Assembly: GCA_014846205.1 (NCBI GenBank)
Contig: RKAY01000135.1
Span: 1-5,086, forward strand
Length of the DNA: 5,086 bases
Reading direction: 5' to 3'
From: Collinsella aerofaciens
GTDB lineage: Bacteria > Actinomycetota > Coriobacteriia > Coriobacteriales > Coriobacteriaceae
Part shown: piece by piece, positions 1 through 5,086 of the stretch
How positions within the stretch are numbered: position 1 is the stretch's first letter
Layout: the number at the start of each line of letters is the position of its first letter
The notes under the pieces: generated by a model
The model's input: the letters and a program-made list of their open reading frames with translations, nothing else
Databases searched by the model: none
Told to the model about the DNA's origin: nothing
Made by a program: the position numbers and the translations under genes

Positions 1-1
1 G

Positions 2-1144
2 GATCCGCAGGACAACGAGTGCGTATCGGGTCTCAAGGCCCTCGTCTGTGAGCTCGACAGCGCAAACTGCATGGGAGGTGCGCAGCTAGAGGACGTGGAT
101 CTTCCTTGGTATGTCACGGCGGAAACAACGTTTGATGCCGGCGGGTATACCTATGGCTTTGACGAGCGCGGTGCGGATGGGGACCGCTATGTGGTGATTG
201 CATCGGCCTCGGGTGATGCCAAGGGCGGCGCGCGTTGGCTTGATAGCGCTCAAATGGTAGAAGCGTCGTCTGTCGCGTTGCGGGATGAGCGGGGGCCCTT
301 GACCTCTCTGGCCTCCTTTTTGGGCGACATCGACTATCGCCCGTTTTGGGTGTCCATAAAAACGAGCGGCCTTGCCCTGCTGATCTCCTTTGCGCTGGGC
401 CTGTTTGCCGCGTGGAAGACCATGGGTACCTCAAGTCGCATCAAGGGCCTGCTCGACTCGGTCTTTACCATCCCCATGGTCCTGCCGCCCACGGTCTGCG
501 GCTTTCTGCTCCTCATGCTGTTTGGCCGCTCGACCGGGGTGGGCCAGTGGCTCATCGCGCGCGGCATCTCGATTGTCTTTACCTGGCCGGCGGCGGTGAT
601 CTCTGCCGTGGTGGTATCGTTCCCGCTCGTCTATCGTACGGCGCTCGGAGCCTTCGAGAGCCTCGACACGCAGATACTCGACGCCGCGCGAACCCTGGGC
701 TGGTCCGAGCGTCGCATTTTTACCAAGCTTATGATGCCGCTTGGCTGGCCCTCGATTGCCGCCGGCACGGTGCTTGCCTTCGCGCGTGCCATGGGCGAGT
801 TTGGCTGCACCCTGTTCTTTGCGGGCAACTACGCCGGTATTACGCAGACCATCCCTATCGCCATCTACTTTGAGTGGATGGGCGGCAACACGTCGGTGGC
901 CCTCTTTTGGGTCGTCGTCGTGATCGTGTTCAGTTTCCTGGTCATCCTGTTCATCAACATGTACACCGCTCATTCGCAAAGGTATCGCGAGCGTGGCCTG
1001 TCCCGCGCGGAGCGCAAGCAGGCCAAGCAGCTGGGTAGCCAGATCGATTCGCTCGACCCAGTCGGCGGCGATGCGCTGCGTATCGATCGCGAGGCGCTGG
1101 CCGAGCTCATGCGCGATGACACGGTCGCAAAGGGAGGCCGATAA
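2..1144 (+). CDS. modB: Molybdate ABC transporter permease (ModB type), 5' partial, with extra N- and C-terminal parts
   Basis: This inner-membrane subunit forms the channel through which molybdate (possibly also tungstate) passes, powered by the ModC ATPase encoded next. Numbering from the ATG at 71, hydrophobic segments lie at about 92-115, 128-152, 165-190, 228-250 and 277-297. The cytoplasmic EAA loop that contacts the ATPase is at 204-221 (DAARTLG core at 204-210). RAMGEFGCTLFFAGN at 239-253 and TQTIPIAIY at 258-266 are typical of ModB. ModB proteins are usually about 220-240 residues with the first membrane segment at the very start. Here about 90 soluble residues precede it, and the frame stays open to the left edge with no stop. 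The ATG at 71 has no ribosome binding site, so the true start is probably outside the window. The last 55 residues are a charged tail. The stop lies 3 bases before modC. The family call is firm; the start is unknown and molybdate rather than tungstate is inferred. Confidence 0.88.
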   Translation, partial: DPQDNECVSGLKALVCELDSANCMGGAQLEDVDLPWYVTAETTFDAGGYTYGFDERGADGDRYVVIASASGDAKGGARWLDSAQMVEASSVALRDERGPLTSLASFLGDIDYRPFWVSIKTSGLALLISFALGLFAAWKTMGTSSRIKGLLDSVFTIPMVLPPTVCGFLLLMLFGRSTGVGQWLIARGISIVFTWPAAVISAVVVSFPLVYRTALGAFESLDTQILDAARTLGWSERRIFTKLMMPLGWPSIAAGTVLAFARAMGEFGCTLFFAGNYAGITQTIPIAIYFEWMGGNTSVALFWVVVVIVFSFLVILFINMYTAHSQRYRERGLSRAERKQAKQLGSQIDSLDPVGGDALRIDREALAELMRDDTVAKGGR

Positions 1145-1147
1145 GCC

Positions 1148-2218
1148 ATGTCGCTCGTTTTGGATATTAAGAAACGCTATCCCGGCTTTACCCTCGACAT
1201 TCAGCTCGATGCCGGCGAGGAGCGTGTGGCGCTTCTCGGCGCCTCTGGATGCGGCAAGAGCTGCACCTTGCGCTGTATTGCCGGCGTGGAGACGCCCGAC
1301 GAGGGCAAGATCGTCGTCAACGGCGTAACCTTCTTTGACTCGGTGGCGGGCATCAATCTGTCGCCCCAGGAGCGCAAGTGCGCCCTACTGTTCCAAAACT
1401 ATCAGCTGTTTCCCAACATGACGGTGGCCGATAACGTATGCGCCGGTGTAAAGGATGCGGGTGACGCCGCCGCGCGCAAAAAGCTCGCCGAGTGCTATCT
1501 GAGCATCTTTGGCATGGCCGATTTTGCCGACCGCTATCCCGCGCGTCTCTCGGGCGGCCAGCAGCAGCGTGTGGCGCTTGCTCGCATGGTGGCGGCACAC
1601 CCGGGCATTTTTATGTTCGACGAGCCCATGAGCGCGCTCGACGCGTATCTCAAGAGCGCGCTTGAGCAGAACATGCTCGACCTGTTCGACGTCTGTAACC
1701 GTACCGTGCTCTACGTGAGTCACGATATTGACGAGGCATGCCGCCTGTGCGAGCGCATTTGCGTGATGCATAACGGGCATGTGGAGGAGATCGGCTCCGT
1801 CGAGGACGTGGTCCGCCGGCCGCAAACCTTGGCTGCGCTGCGCCTGACGGGCTGCAAGAATACGAGCCGCGCGCGCAAGATCGGGCTTCAGGAAGTTGAG
1901 GCCCTGGACTGGGGCATGACCTTCAACGTGGGCCGTGAGGTTCCCGATAACGTGGCGTATCTGGGTATTCGTGCGAGCTACTTCCATGTGGACAACCGTG
2001 CCGAGCGGGGTCGCAACAGCTATGACCTGCACGTGGCCCGAGTGAGCGATTCGCGTTTTGAGCGCCTGGTGCTGTTGGATGTGCCGCGTGCCGATGCGCC
2101 GACGCGCCTGCAGTGGAAGGTCAACAAAGTGGGCATGCCTGTCGACGAGCTGCCGCAAGCAGGCGAGACGCTGCGCATGCATTTTGATGCCAGTAGGATC
2201 CATTTGGTTTGTCGATAG
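1148..2218 (+). CDS. modC: Molybdate ABC transporter ATP-binding protein ModC
   Basis: This cytoplasmic ATPase drives molybdate import through the permease encoded just upstream. All ABC motifs are present: Walker A GASGCGKS at 31-38, Q-loop Q83, signature LSGGQQQRVALAR at 134-146, Walker B IFMFDEP at 154-160 with catalytic E159, D-loop SALD at 162-165 and switch histidine H192. Residues from about 240 to 356 form a separate C-terminal part; a stretch beginning LGIRASYF (272-279) resembles the TOBE/MOP-like regulatory domains of ModC proteins, but that domain call is weaker. The length of 356 residues is normal for ModC. The start is set by AGGGAGG at 1131-1137, 10 bases before the ATG and inside the end of modB, which suggests translational coupling. 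The protein has 12 cysteines, including C35, C39 and C43 around the P-loop and C198, C201 and C205, which is many for this family. An intrinsic terminator follows 11 bases after the stop. Other oxyanion or metal importers share this ATPase type, so the substrate rests on the ModB neighbour. Confidence 0.9.
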   Translation: MSLVLDIKKRYPGFTLDIQLDAGEERVALLGASGCGKSCTLRCIAGVETPDEGKIVVNGVTFFDSVAGINLSPQERKCALLFQNYQLFPNMTVADNVCAGVKDAGDAAARKKLAECYLSIFGMADFADRYPARLSGGQQQRVALARMVAAHPGIFMFDEPMSALDAYLKSALEQNMLDLFDVCNRTVLYVSHDIDEACRLCERICVMHNGHVEEIGSVEDVVRRPQTLAALRLTGCKNTSRARKIGLQEVEALDWGMTFNVGREVPDNVAYLGIRASYFHVDNRAERGRNSYDLHVARVSDSRFERLVLLDVPRADAPTRLQWKVNKVGMPVDELPQAGETLRMHFDASRIHLVCR

Positions 2219-2229
2219 CGCCGGGTAAT

Positions 2230-2265
2230 GCCGTCGGGGGATATAAGCCTCGGCGGCTTTGTTTT
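2230..2265 (+). terminator. Intrinsic terminator closing the mod operon
   Basis: Arms 2230-2239 (GCCGTCGGGG) and 2248-2257 (CCTCGGCGGC) pair over 10 positions, eight Watson-Crick and two G-T, around an 8-base loop. TTTGTTTT follows directly at 2258-2265. It begins 11 bases after the modC stop, where a rho-independent terminator would be expected. This makes co-transcription of mod with the downstream reductase genes unlikely unless there is read-through. Confidence 0.85.
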
Positions 2266-2285
2266 CGCCGTTCACCGAATGAGGA

Positions 2286-2313
2286 ATGACAAATTCTTAT
2301 CAATCAAGATAAT
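2286..2313 (+). promoter_or_regulatory. Candidate sigma70-type promoter P1 in an AT-rich block
   Basis: The -35-like ATGACA (2286-2291, 5 of 6 matches to TTGACA) and -10-like GATAAT (2308-2313, 5 of 6) are 16 bases apart. They lie in the only strongly AT-rich block of the window (about 2287-2324), just after the mod terminator. A small dyad TTATC-N6-GATAA (2297-2312) overlaps the spacer and -10 and could be a regulator site. Transcription would start near 2320 and give an untranslated leader of about 330 bases before the reductase gene. This is predicted from consensus only. Confidence 0.5.
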
Positions 2314-2350
2314 TATTTATTAAACGACGGCACACGACGCTGTCGTACGA

Positions 2351-2391
2351 ATGTCAACGGTGTTCGCATGGTCGATGACCGTTGATATAGT
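2351..2391 (+). promoter_or_regulatory. Candidate extended -10 promoter P2 overlapped by an inverted repeat (possible operator)
   Basis: The extended -10 element TGA-TATAGT occupies 2383-2391 (TATAGT at 2386-2391), with a weak -35 TTCGCA at 2363-2368 and a 17-base spacer. Perfect 8-base inverted arms TCAACGGT (2354-2361) and ACCGTTGA (2378-2385) flank the -35 and abut the -10. Allowing one G-T pair, the symmetry extends to 11 pairs (2351-2361 with 2378-2388). The arms are 24 bases apart start to start, which would suit a dimeric or tetrameric DNA-binding protein. In a transcript from P1 the same arms would form a hairpin with a 16-base loop. No regulator family can be named from the motif. 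Confidence 0.45.
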
Positions 2392-2421
2392 TGACCTCGA
2401 CTTGTAAGGGAGGGTGCGCAC

Positions 2422-2490
2422 ATGCCGCAGACGACATACATTCGCCGCGTTGCCGCGCGCGCCCTCTATATGGCTCGGAGCCGCATATGA
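2422..2490 (+). CDS. Possible 22-codon leader peptide upstream of the reductase genes
   Basis: The frame reads MPQTTYIRRVAARALYMARSRI and then TGA. Its strength is the ribosome binding site: AAGGGAGG at 2406-2413 lies 8 bases before the ATG and is better than that of the full-length reductase gene downstream. It also lies just after candidate promoter P2. The peptide is arginine-rich (5 of 22) with no signal peptide or clear membrane segment. Its last codons overlap the 5' arm of a hairpin at 2474-2513, so translation to the stop would disturb that hairpin, as leader peptides do in attenuation systems. In GC-rich DNA such a short frame can arise by chance. I do not recognise the peptide. Confidence 0.35.
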   Translation: MPQTTYIRRVAARALYMARSRI

Positions 2491-2513
2491 GCAGGTATGT
2501 TCACGGCTCCGGG
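2474..2513 (+). promoter_or_regulatory. Hairpin at the end of the leader frame
   Basis: CGGAGCCG (2476-2483) and CGGCTCCG (2504-2511) are perfect inverted arms, extended by one G-T and one C-G pair to 2474 and 2513. The 20-base loop can form an inner CATA (2484-2487) / TATG (2496-2499) stem. No T-tract follows, so it is not a simple terminator. It straddles the stop codon of the 22-codon frame. A role in the leader RNA is inferred. Confidence 0.45.
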
Positions 2514-2550
2514 AGAGACGACGCACAACTAAATAATCGACCGCAAAGCA

Positions 2551-2646
2551 GGTTCCCTAAAATTCCGGGTTTGAGCACGGTCGGGCAATCGCCGTCCGTC
2601 GTGCATCGATACCGCTGTTATTCGTTTTTGGTTCGAGAGGGGAACC
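2551..2646 (+). promoter_or_regulatory. Structured leader with two mutually exclusive pairings at the reductase ribosome binding site
   Basis: The ribosome binding site of the first reductase gene is GAGG at 2637-2640, 9 bases before the ATG at 2650. The flanking GAACC (2642-2646) can pair locally with GGTTC (2630-2634), leaving the site in a 7-base loop. Alternatively GGGAACC (2640-2646) can pair over 7 bases with GGTTCCC (2551-2557). Between them, ACGGTCGG (2577-2584) and CCGTCCGT (2592-2599) form a stem with one T-T mismatch. Only one of the two GAACC pairings can exist at a time, which would allow translational control. The long-range pairing covers only the edge of the site, so the effect may be weak. 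Confidence 0.35.
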
Positions 2647-2649
2647 GTT

Positions 2650-3933
2650 ATGGCTGAAGAATTCGATTTCCATCCGATGTGGGAGAGCCTCGGCATGAAT
2701 CTTGCCGACCACGATATGCTGCTGGGCGCCGTGGGCCAGATGTACGGGGACATGTTCCTGTCGCAGAACAACCGCCCCAAGTCCACGTCCTACTTGGACT
2801 TTGTGGCCACCAACATCCATAGCGGCCGCATTAAGGAGATGCTCGACAAGAAGGAGGCTGGCGAGGCCACCAAAATCGTGGGCTCGTTCTGCGTGTACGT
2901 GCCCGAGGAGATCGTGCTTGCCTGTGACGGCATTCCCGTTGGTCTGTGCTCGGGTGCCGATTGGGCAACGGACAAGGTCGAGGAGCACTTGCCGCGCAAC
3001 ACTTGTCCGCTTATCAAGAGCTTTGCCGGCTTTAAGCTGGGTGAGGTCTGCCCCTACATTGAGTCGAGTGACTTGGTGGTAGGCGAGAACACCTGCGATG
3101 GCAAGAAGAAAGCCTACGAGTTTTTTGCCACGCAAAAGAACATGTACGTCATGGATATTCCCAACGTGCACGACGAGTCGACGCTCGTGACCTGGAGGGC
3201 CGAGGTTAAAAAGCTCGCCGCCAAGATTGAGGAAGAGTGTGGCGTCACGATTACGCCTGAGCGTCTGAAGGCCGCCATCCGCGCCGTCAATGAGAAGCGT
3301 CGCGCCCTGCAGCGCCTCGCTGCCACGCGCGCTGCCGACCCAGCGCCCATTAGCGGTCTCGACAGCCTGCTGACCGTTCAGGCCGCCTTTATGGACGACA
3401 CCCCGCGTCTGACCGGAGCCATCAACGATATGGCGGCCGAGTGTGAGCAGCGTGTCGAGGTCGGAGAGGGCGTGGCGCCCAAGGGGACCAAGCGCATCCT
3501 GTACACCGGCACGCCCATGGCCGTGCCCAACTGGAAGCTGTTCAACCTCATCGAGAAGGCCGGCGGCGTTGTGGTGGGCGAGGAGTCCTGCACGGGTTCG
3601 CGCTATTACAAGGACTTGGTCGATGAGTCCGGTGAGACGGTTGACGAGATGCTCGATGCTATCGCCGAGCGCTACTTTAAGATCAACTGTGCCGTCTTTA
3701 CGCCCAACGACCAGCGTATGAAGGACATTGTCCAGATGGCCAAGGACCTGCATGCCGACGGCATTGTCGACGTGGCCCTGCAGTTCTGCACGCTCTACGA
3801 GATGGAGTCGTTTGCCGTGGAGAAGGCCGCCGAGGAGGCCGGCATTCCGTTTATGCACATCACGACCGACTACGCTGGCGAGGACGCAGGCCAACTGCAA
3901 ACCAGGATCGAGGCTTTCTTGGAAACCATTTAG
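2650..3933 (+). CDS. 2-hydroxyacyl-CoA dehydratase / double-cubane-cluster reductase family protein (first paralog)
   Basis: This is a cytoplasmic iron-sulfur protein of the HgdB/FldB/BcrC/YjiM superfamily. Relatives either dehydrate 2-hydroxyacyl-CoA or, as double-cubane proteins, reduce small substrates, using low-potential electrons from an ATP-hydrolysing activator. Family marks are GSFC at 78-81, LPRNTCPLIKS at 114-124, VCPY at 133-136, GENTCDGKKKAYE at 145-157, EESCTG at 311-316, TPNDQR at 351-356 and ALQFC at 376-380. The spacing matches what I recall of E. coli YjiM. Cysteines 81, 100, 119, 134, 149, 314 and 347 have counterparts in the next gene; C380 aligns with a YjiM cysteine. Where that paralog and YjiM have TGCP, this protein has TGTP (T288). 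It carries about 39 extra N-terminal residues compared with the paralog. GAGG at 2637-2640 supports the start. An expanded cysteine set favours the double-cubane reductase branch over a true dehydratase, but the substrate cannot be read from the sequence. Confidence 0.88.
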   Translation: MAEEFDFHPMWESLGMNLADHDMLLGAVGQMYGDMFLSQNNRPKSTSYLDFVATNIHSGRIKEMLDKKEAGEATKIVGSFCVYVPEEIVLACDGIPVGLCSGADWATDKVEEHLPRNTCPLIKSFAGFKLGEVCPYIESSDLVVGENTCDGKKKAYEFFATQKNMYVMDIPNVHDESTLVTWRAEVKKLAAKIEEECGVTITPERLKAAIRAVNEKRRALQRLAATRAADPAPISGLDSLLTVQAAFMDDTPRLTGAINDMAAECEQRVEVGEGVAPKGTKRILYTGTPMAVPNWKLFNLIEKAGGVVVGEESCTGSRYYKDLVDESGETVDEMLDAIAERYFKINCAVFTPNDQRMKDIVQMAKDLHADGIVDVALQFCTLYEMESFAVEKAAEEAGIPFMHITTDYAGEDAGQLQTRIEAFLETI

Positions 3934-3949
3934 GACTATCCGTCCCGGT

Positions 3950-4050
3950 GGCTTCCCCAGGCACCCGATCTTGCCGTTCAAACCGTCGCTTGCGTATCAG
4001 AAGTACGCGGCGCTCCTCTTTCACGGCAACCTCGGGCACCTGGGAAAGCC
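3950..4050. repeat. Large imperfect inverted repeat between the two reductase paralogs
   Basis: Arms 3950-3977 and 4023-4050 pair at 23 of 28 positions without gaps. The 45-base centre contains a smaller stem, GCGTA (about 3993-3997) with TACGC, around a 7-base loop. The element fills most of the 155-base gap, starting 17 bases after the upstream stop and ending 38 bases before the next ATG. No T-tract follows, so it is not a standard terminator. It could be a processing or stability element that sets the ratio of the two proteins, a REP/MITE-like repeat, or a cruciform regulatory site. Only one copy is present in this window. Confidence 0.7.
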
Positions 4051-4078
4051 GTCTCCTTGGTTGGTTAAAAGGTTTGTT

Positions 4079-4084
4079 AAGGAG
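4079..4084 (+). promoter_or_regulatory. Ribosome binding site of the second reductase gene
   Basis: AAGGAG lies 4 bases before the ATG at 4089. It is a near-perfect anti-16S match with a short spacer, and it fixes the start. It is stronger than the site of the first paralog and lies outside the inverted repeat, so the second protein may be translated independently and more efficiently. Confidence 0.75.
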
Positions 4085-4088
4085 TTAT

Positions 4089-5086
4089 ATGTCGGAAAAT
4101 ATTGAACAGCTGTTGCCGCGCACGTTTGAGGAGTTCAACGAGCAACGCAAGGCGGCGTTTATTCGCGTCAAGGATTACAAACAGGCCGGCAATCGCTTGG
4201 TCGGCTATTTGTGCAGCTATACGCCGCTCGAGATTATCGATGCCGCGGGGGCTGCGAGCGTGGCTCTGTGCGGTACGTCCGATGAGGTGATTCCCGAGGC
4301 CGAGAAGGTGCTGCCGGCAAACCTGTGCCCGCTCATCAAGTCGACCTACGGTTTTGCCTACTCGCAAAAGTGCCCGTTTACGTACTTTAGCGACATGATC
4401 ATCGGCGAGACCACCTGCGACGGCAAGAAGAAGATGTACGAGCTACTCAACGAGCTCAAGCGCACGCACATTCTGCATCTTCCGCAGGGTCGCGATCGTG
4501 CCTACGAGCGTGAAGGCTGGTACGAGGAGTGCCGCCTGCTCAAGGAGGAGCTCGAGGGCTTCTACGGCATCACGATTACCGACGATGACCTGCGCGCTGC
4601 CGTCCGTCGTCGCAACCGTCTGCGTGCGGCCCAGCTCGAGATGTTTGCGCTGCAGGCCAACCAGCCGGCTGCCATGAGCGGCGTCGACCTGATGAGCACC
4701 ATGTTCGCCGGTACGTTCAGCTTCGACATCGAGGCCTATACGCAGCAGCTGGAGCAAAAGGTTGCCAAGCTGCGCGAGGCCTACGACGCGGGCGAGCGCC
4801 CGGTTGCGGCGGATGCCAAGCGCATTCTGATCACTGGCTGCCCGGTGGGCGGCGTGATCAACAAGATCGGCCGTACTATCGAGTCCAACGGCGGTGTGGT
4901 CGTGTGCATGGACGACTGCTCGGGCGAGCGCACGGTGGCCATGATGATCGACCCGGAGGCTCCCGATATCCTGCGCGCCATCGCCGACCGCTACCTGGAC
5001 ATCAACTGCTCGGTCATGACGCCCAACGACGGTCGCATGGAAAACACGCTGGCCATGTGCGAGAAGTATCATGTCGATGGCGTGGT
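4089..5086 (+). CDS. Double-cubane-cluster reductase / 2-hydroxyacyl-CoA dehydratase family protein (second paralog, 3' partial, YjiM-like)
   Basis: The reading frame is open to the right edge, giving 332 codons with about 50 residues missing compared with YjiM (about 383). It belongs to the same superfamily as the upstream gene and looks closer to E. coli YjiM, an anaerobic reductase thought to carry a double-cubane [8Fe-9S] cluster. Marks are YLCSYTPLEI at 40-49, ALCGTSDE at 59-66, LPANLCPLIKS at 75-85, KCPF at 94-97, GETTCDGKKKMYE at 106-118, ITGCPVGG at 248-255, DDCSG at 275-279 and TPNDGR at 311-316. Cysteines 42, 61, 80, 95 and 110 match those of the first paralog at a constant offset of 39. 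The final conserved LQxC cysteine would lie beyond the window. It probably shares an operon with the first paralog, as partner subunit or separate enzyme. An activator ATPase is needed by the family but not seen here. The substrate is unknown. Confidence 0.87.
   Translation, partial: MSENIEQLLPRTFEEFNEQRKAAFIRVKDYKQAGNRLVGYLCSYTPLEIIDAAGAASVALCGTSDEVIPEAEKVLPANLCPLIKSTYGFAYSQKCPFTYFSDMIIGETTCDGKKKMYELLNELKRTHILHLPQGRDRAYEREGWYEECRLLKEELEGFYGITITDDDLRAAVRRRNRLRAAQLEMFALQANQPAAMSGVDLMSTMFAGTFSFDIEAYTQQLEQKVAKLREAYDAGERPVAADAKRILITGCPVGGVINKIGRTIESNGGVVVCMDDCSGERTVAMMIDPEAPDILRAIADRYLDINCSVMTPNDGRMENTLAMCEKYHVDGV

Noticed and set aside
1..2201. BamHI sites GGATCC at 1-6 and 2196-2201 as cloning or assembly junctions
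   Set aside because: The second lies inside intact modC coding sequence and the first is in an open frame, so chance sites explain both.
1385..2275. 296-residue open frame on the - strand opposite modC
   Set aside because: It is antisense to all of the ABC motifs of modC, with a His/Ala/Arg-rich translation typical of shadows and no start context.
2320..2526. 68-residue - strand frame in the regulatory gap
   Set aside because: No ribosome binding site or promoter on that strand, and no recognisable protein.
2266..2649. Known riboswitch classes (T-box, cobalamin, Moco) in the reductase leader
   Set aside because: By eye no conserved core of these classes is present, for example no T-box antiterminator motif. 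A covariance search would be decisive.
2391..2657. 88-codon + strand frame from a TTG at 2391
   Set aside because: The TTG has no ribosome binding site and overlaps the P2 -10 element. Only the parts from 2422 (other frame) and 2487 merit mention.
2557..3981. 474-residue open frame on the - strand opposite the first reductase gene
   Set aside because: It is the antisense shadow of a well-supported gene. GC-rich codon use on the + strand keeps the opposite frame free of stops, and the translation shows no recognisable domain.
3970..3990. GTTCAAACC resembling a tRNA T-loop between the paralogs
   Set aside because: Flanking bases do not form the T-stem and no acceptor, D or anticodon arm is found. 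It lies within the inverted repeat region.
3950..4075. The intergenic palindrome as a rho-independent terminator
   Set aside because: The stem has five mismatches, a 45-base centre and no T-run after the 3' arm; the following bases are GTCTCCTTGG.
1..5086. CRISPR arrays, insertion sequences, rRNA or tRNA genes
   Set aside because: No regularly spaced direct repeats, transposase frames or recognisable RNA genes were seen.

Overview
The window is GC-rich and densely coded, with every convincing gene on the + strand. Codon choice, and the pairing of a molybdate transporter with anaerobic iron-sulfur reductases, suggest a strictly anaerobic, high-GC gut bacterium. My best guess is a Collinsella-like member of the Coriobacteriia; this is inference from style and gene content, not from a marker gene.

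Positions 1-2265 hold the end of a molybdate uptake operon. A ModB-type permease runs in from the left edge with an unusually long soluble N-terminal part and a charged C-terminal tail. Three bases after its stop comes the ATPase gene modC, with its own strong ribosome binding site. A stem-loop with a T-tract at 2230-2265 closes the unit. The substrate-binding gene modA is not in view.

Positions 2266-2649 are a 384-base gap that looks regulatory. It holds two plausible sigma70-type promoters, an inverted repeat over the second one, a 22-codon reading frame with a good ribosome binding site, a hairpin at the end of that frame, and two alternative pairings that involve the ribosome binding region of the next gene. 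None of this matches a riboswitch class I can name.

Positions 2650-5086 carry two paralogous genes of the 2-hydroxyacyl-CoA dehydratase / double-cubane-cluster reductase superfamily (HgdB/FldB/YjiM type). The second runs off the right edge. They are separated by 155 bases that contain a large imperfect inverted repeat (28-base arms, 23 of 28 pairs). Family knowledge predicts that both need an ATP-driven electron-donating activator (BadF/HgdC/YjiL type). None is visible here, so it should lie downstream or elsewhere in the genome.

The transporter and the reductases look like two separate transcription units that happen to be neighbours. The sequence gives no direct sign that the reductases use molybdenum: their conserved cysteines point to iron-sulfur clusters.
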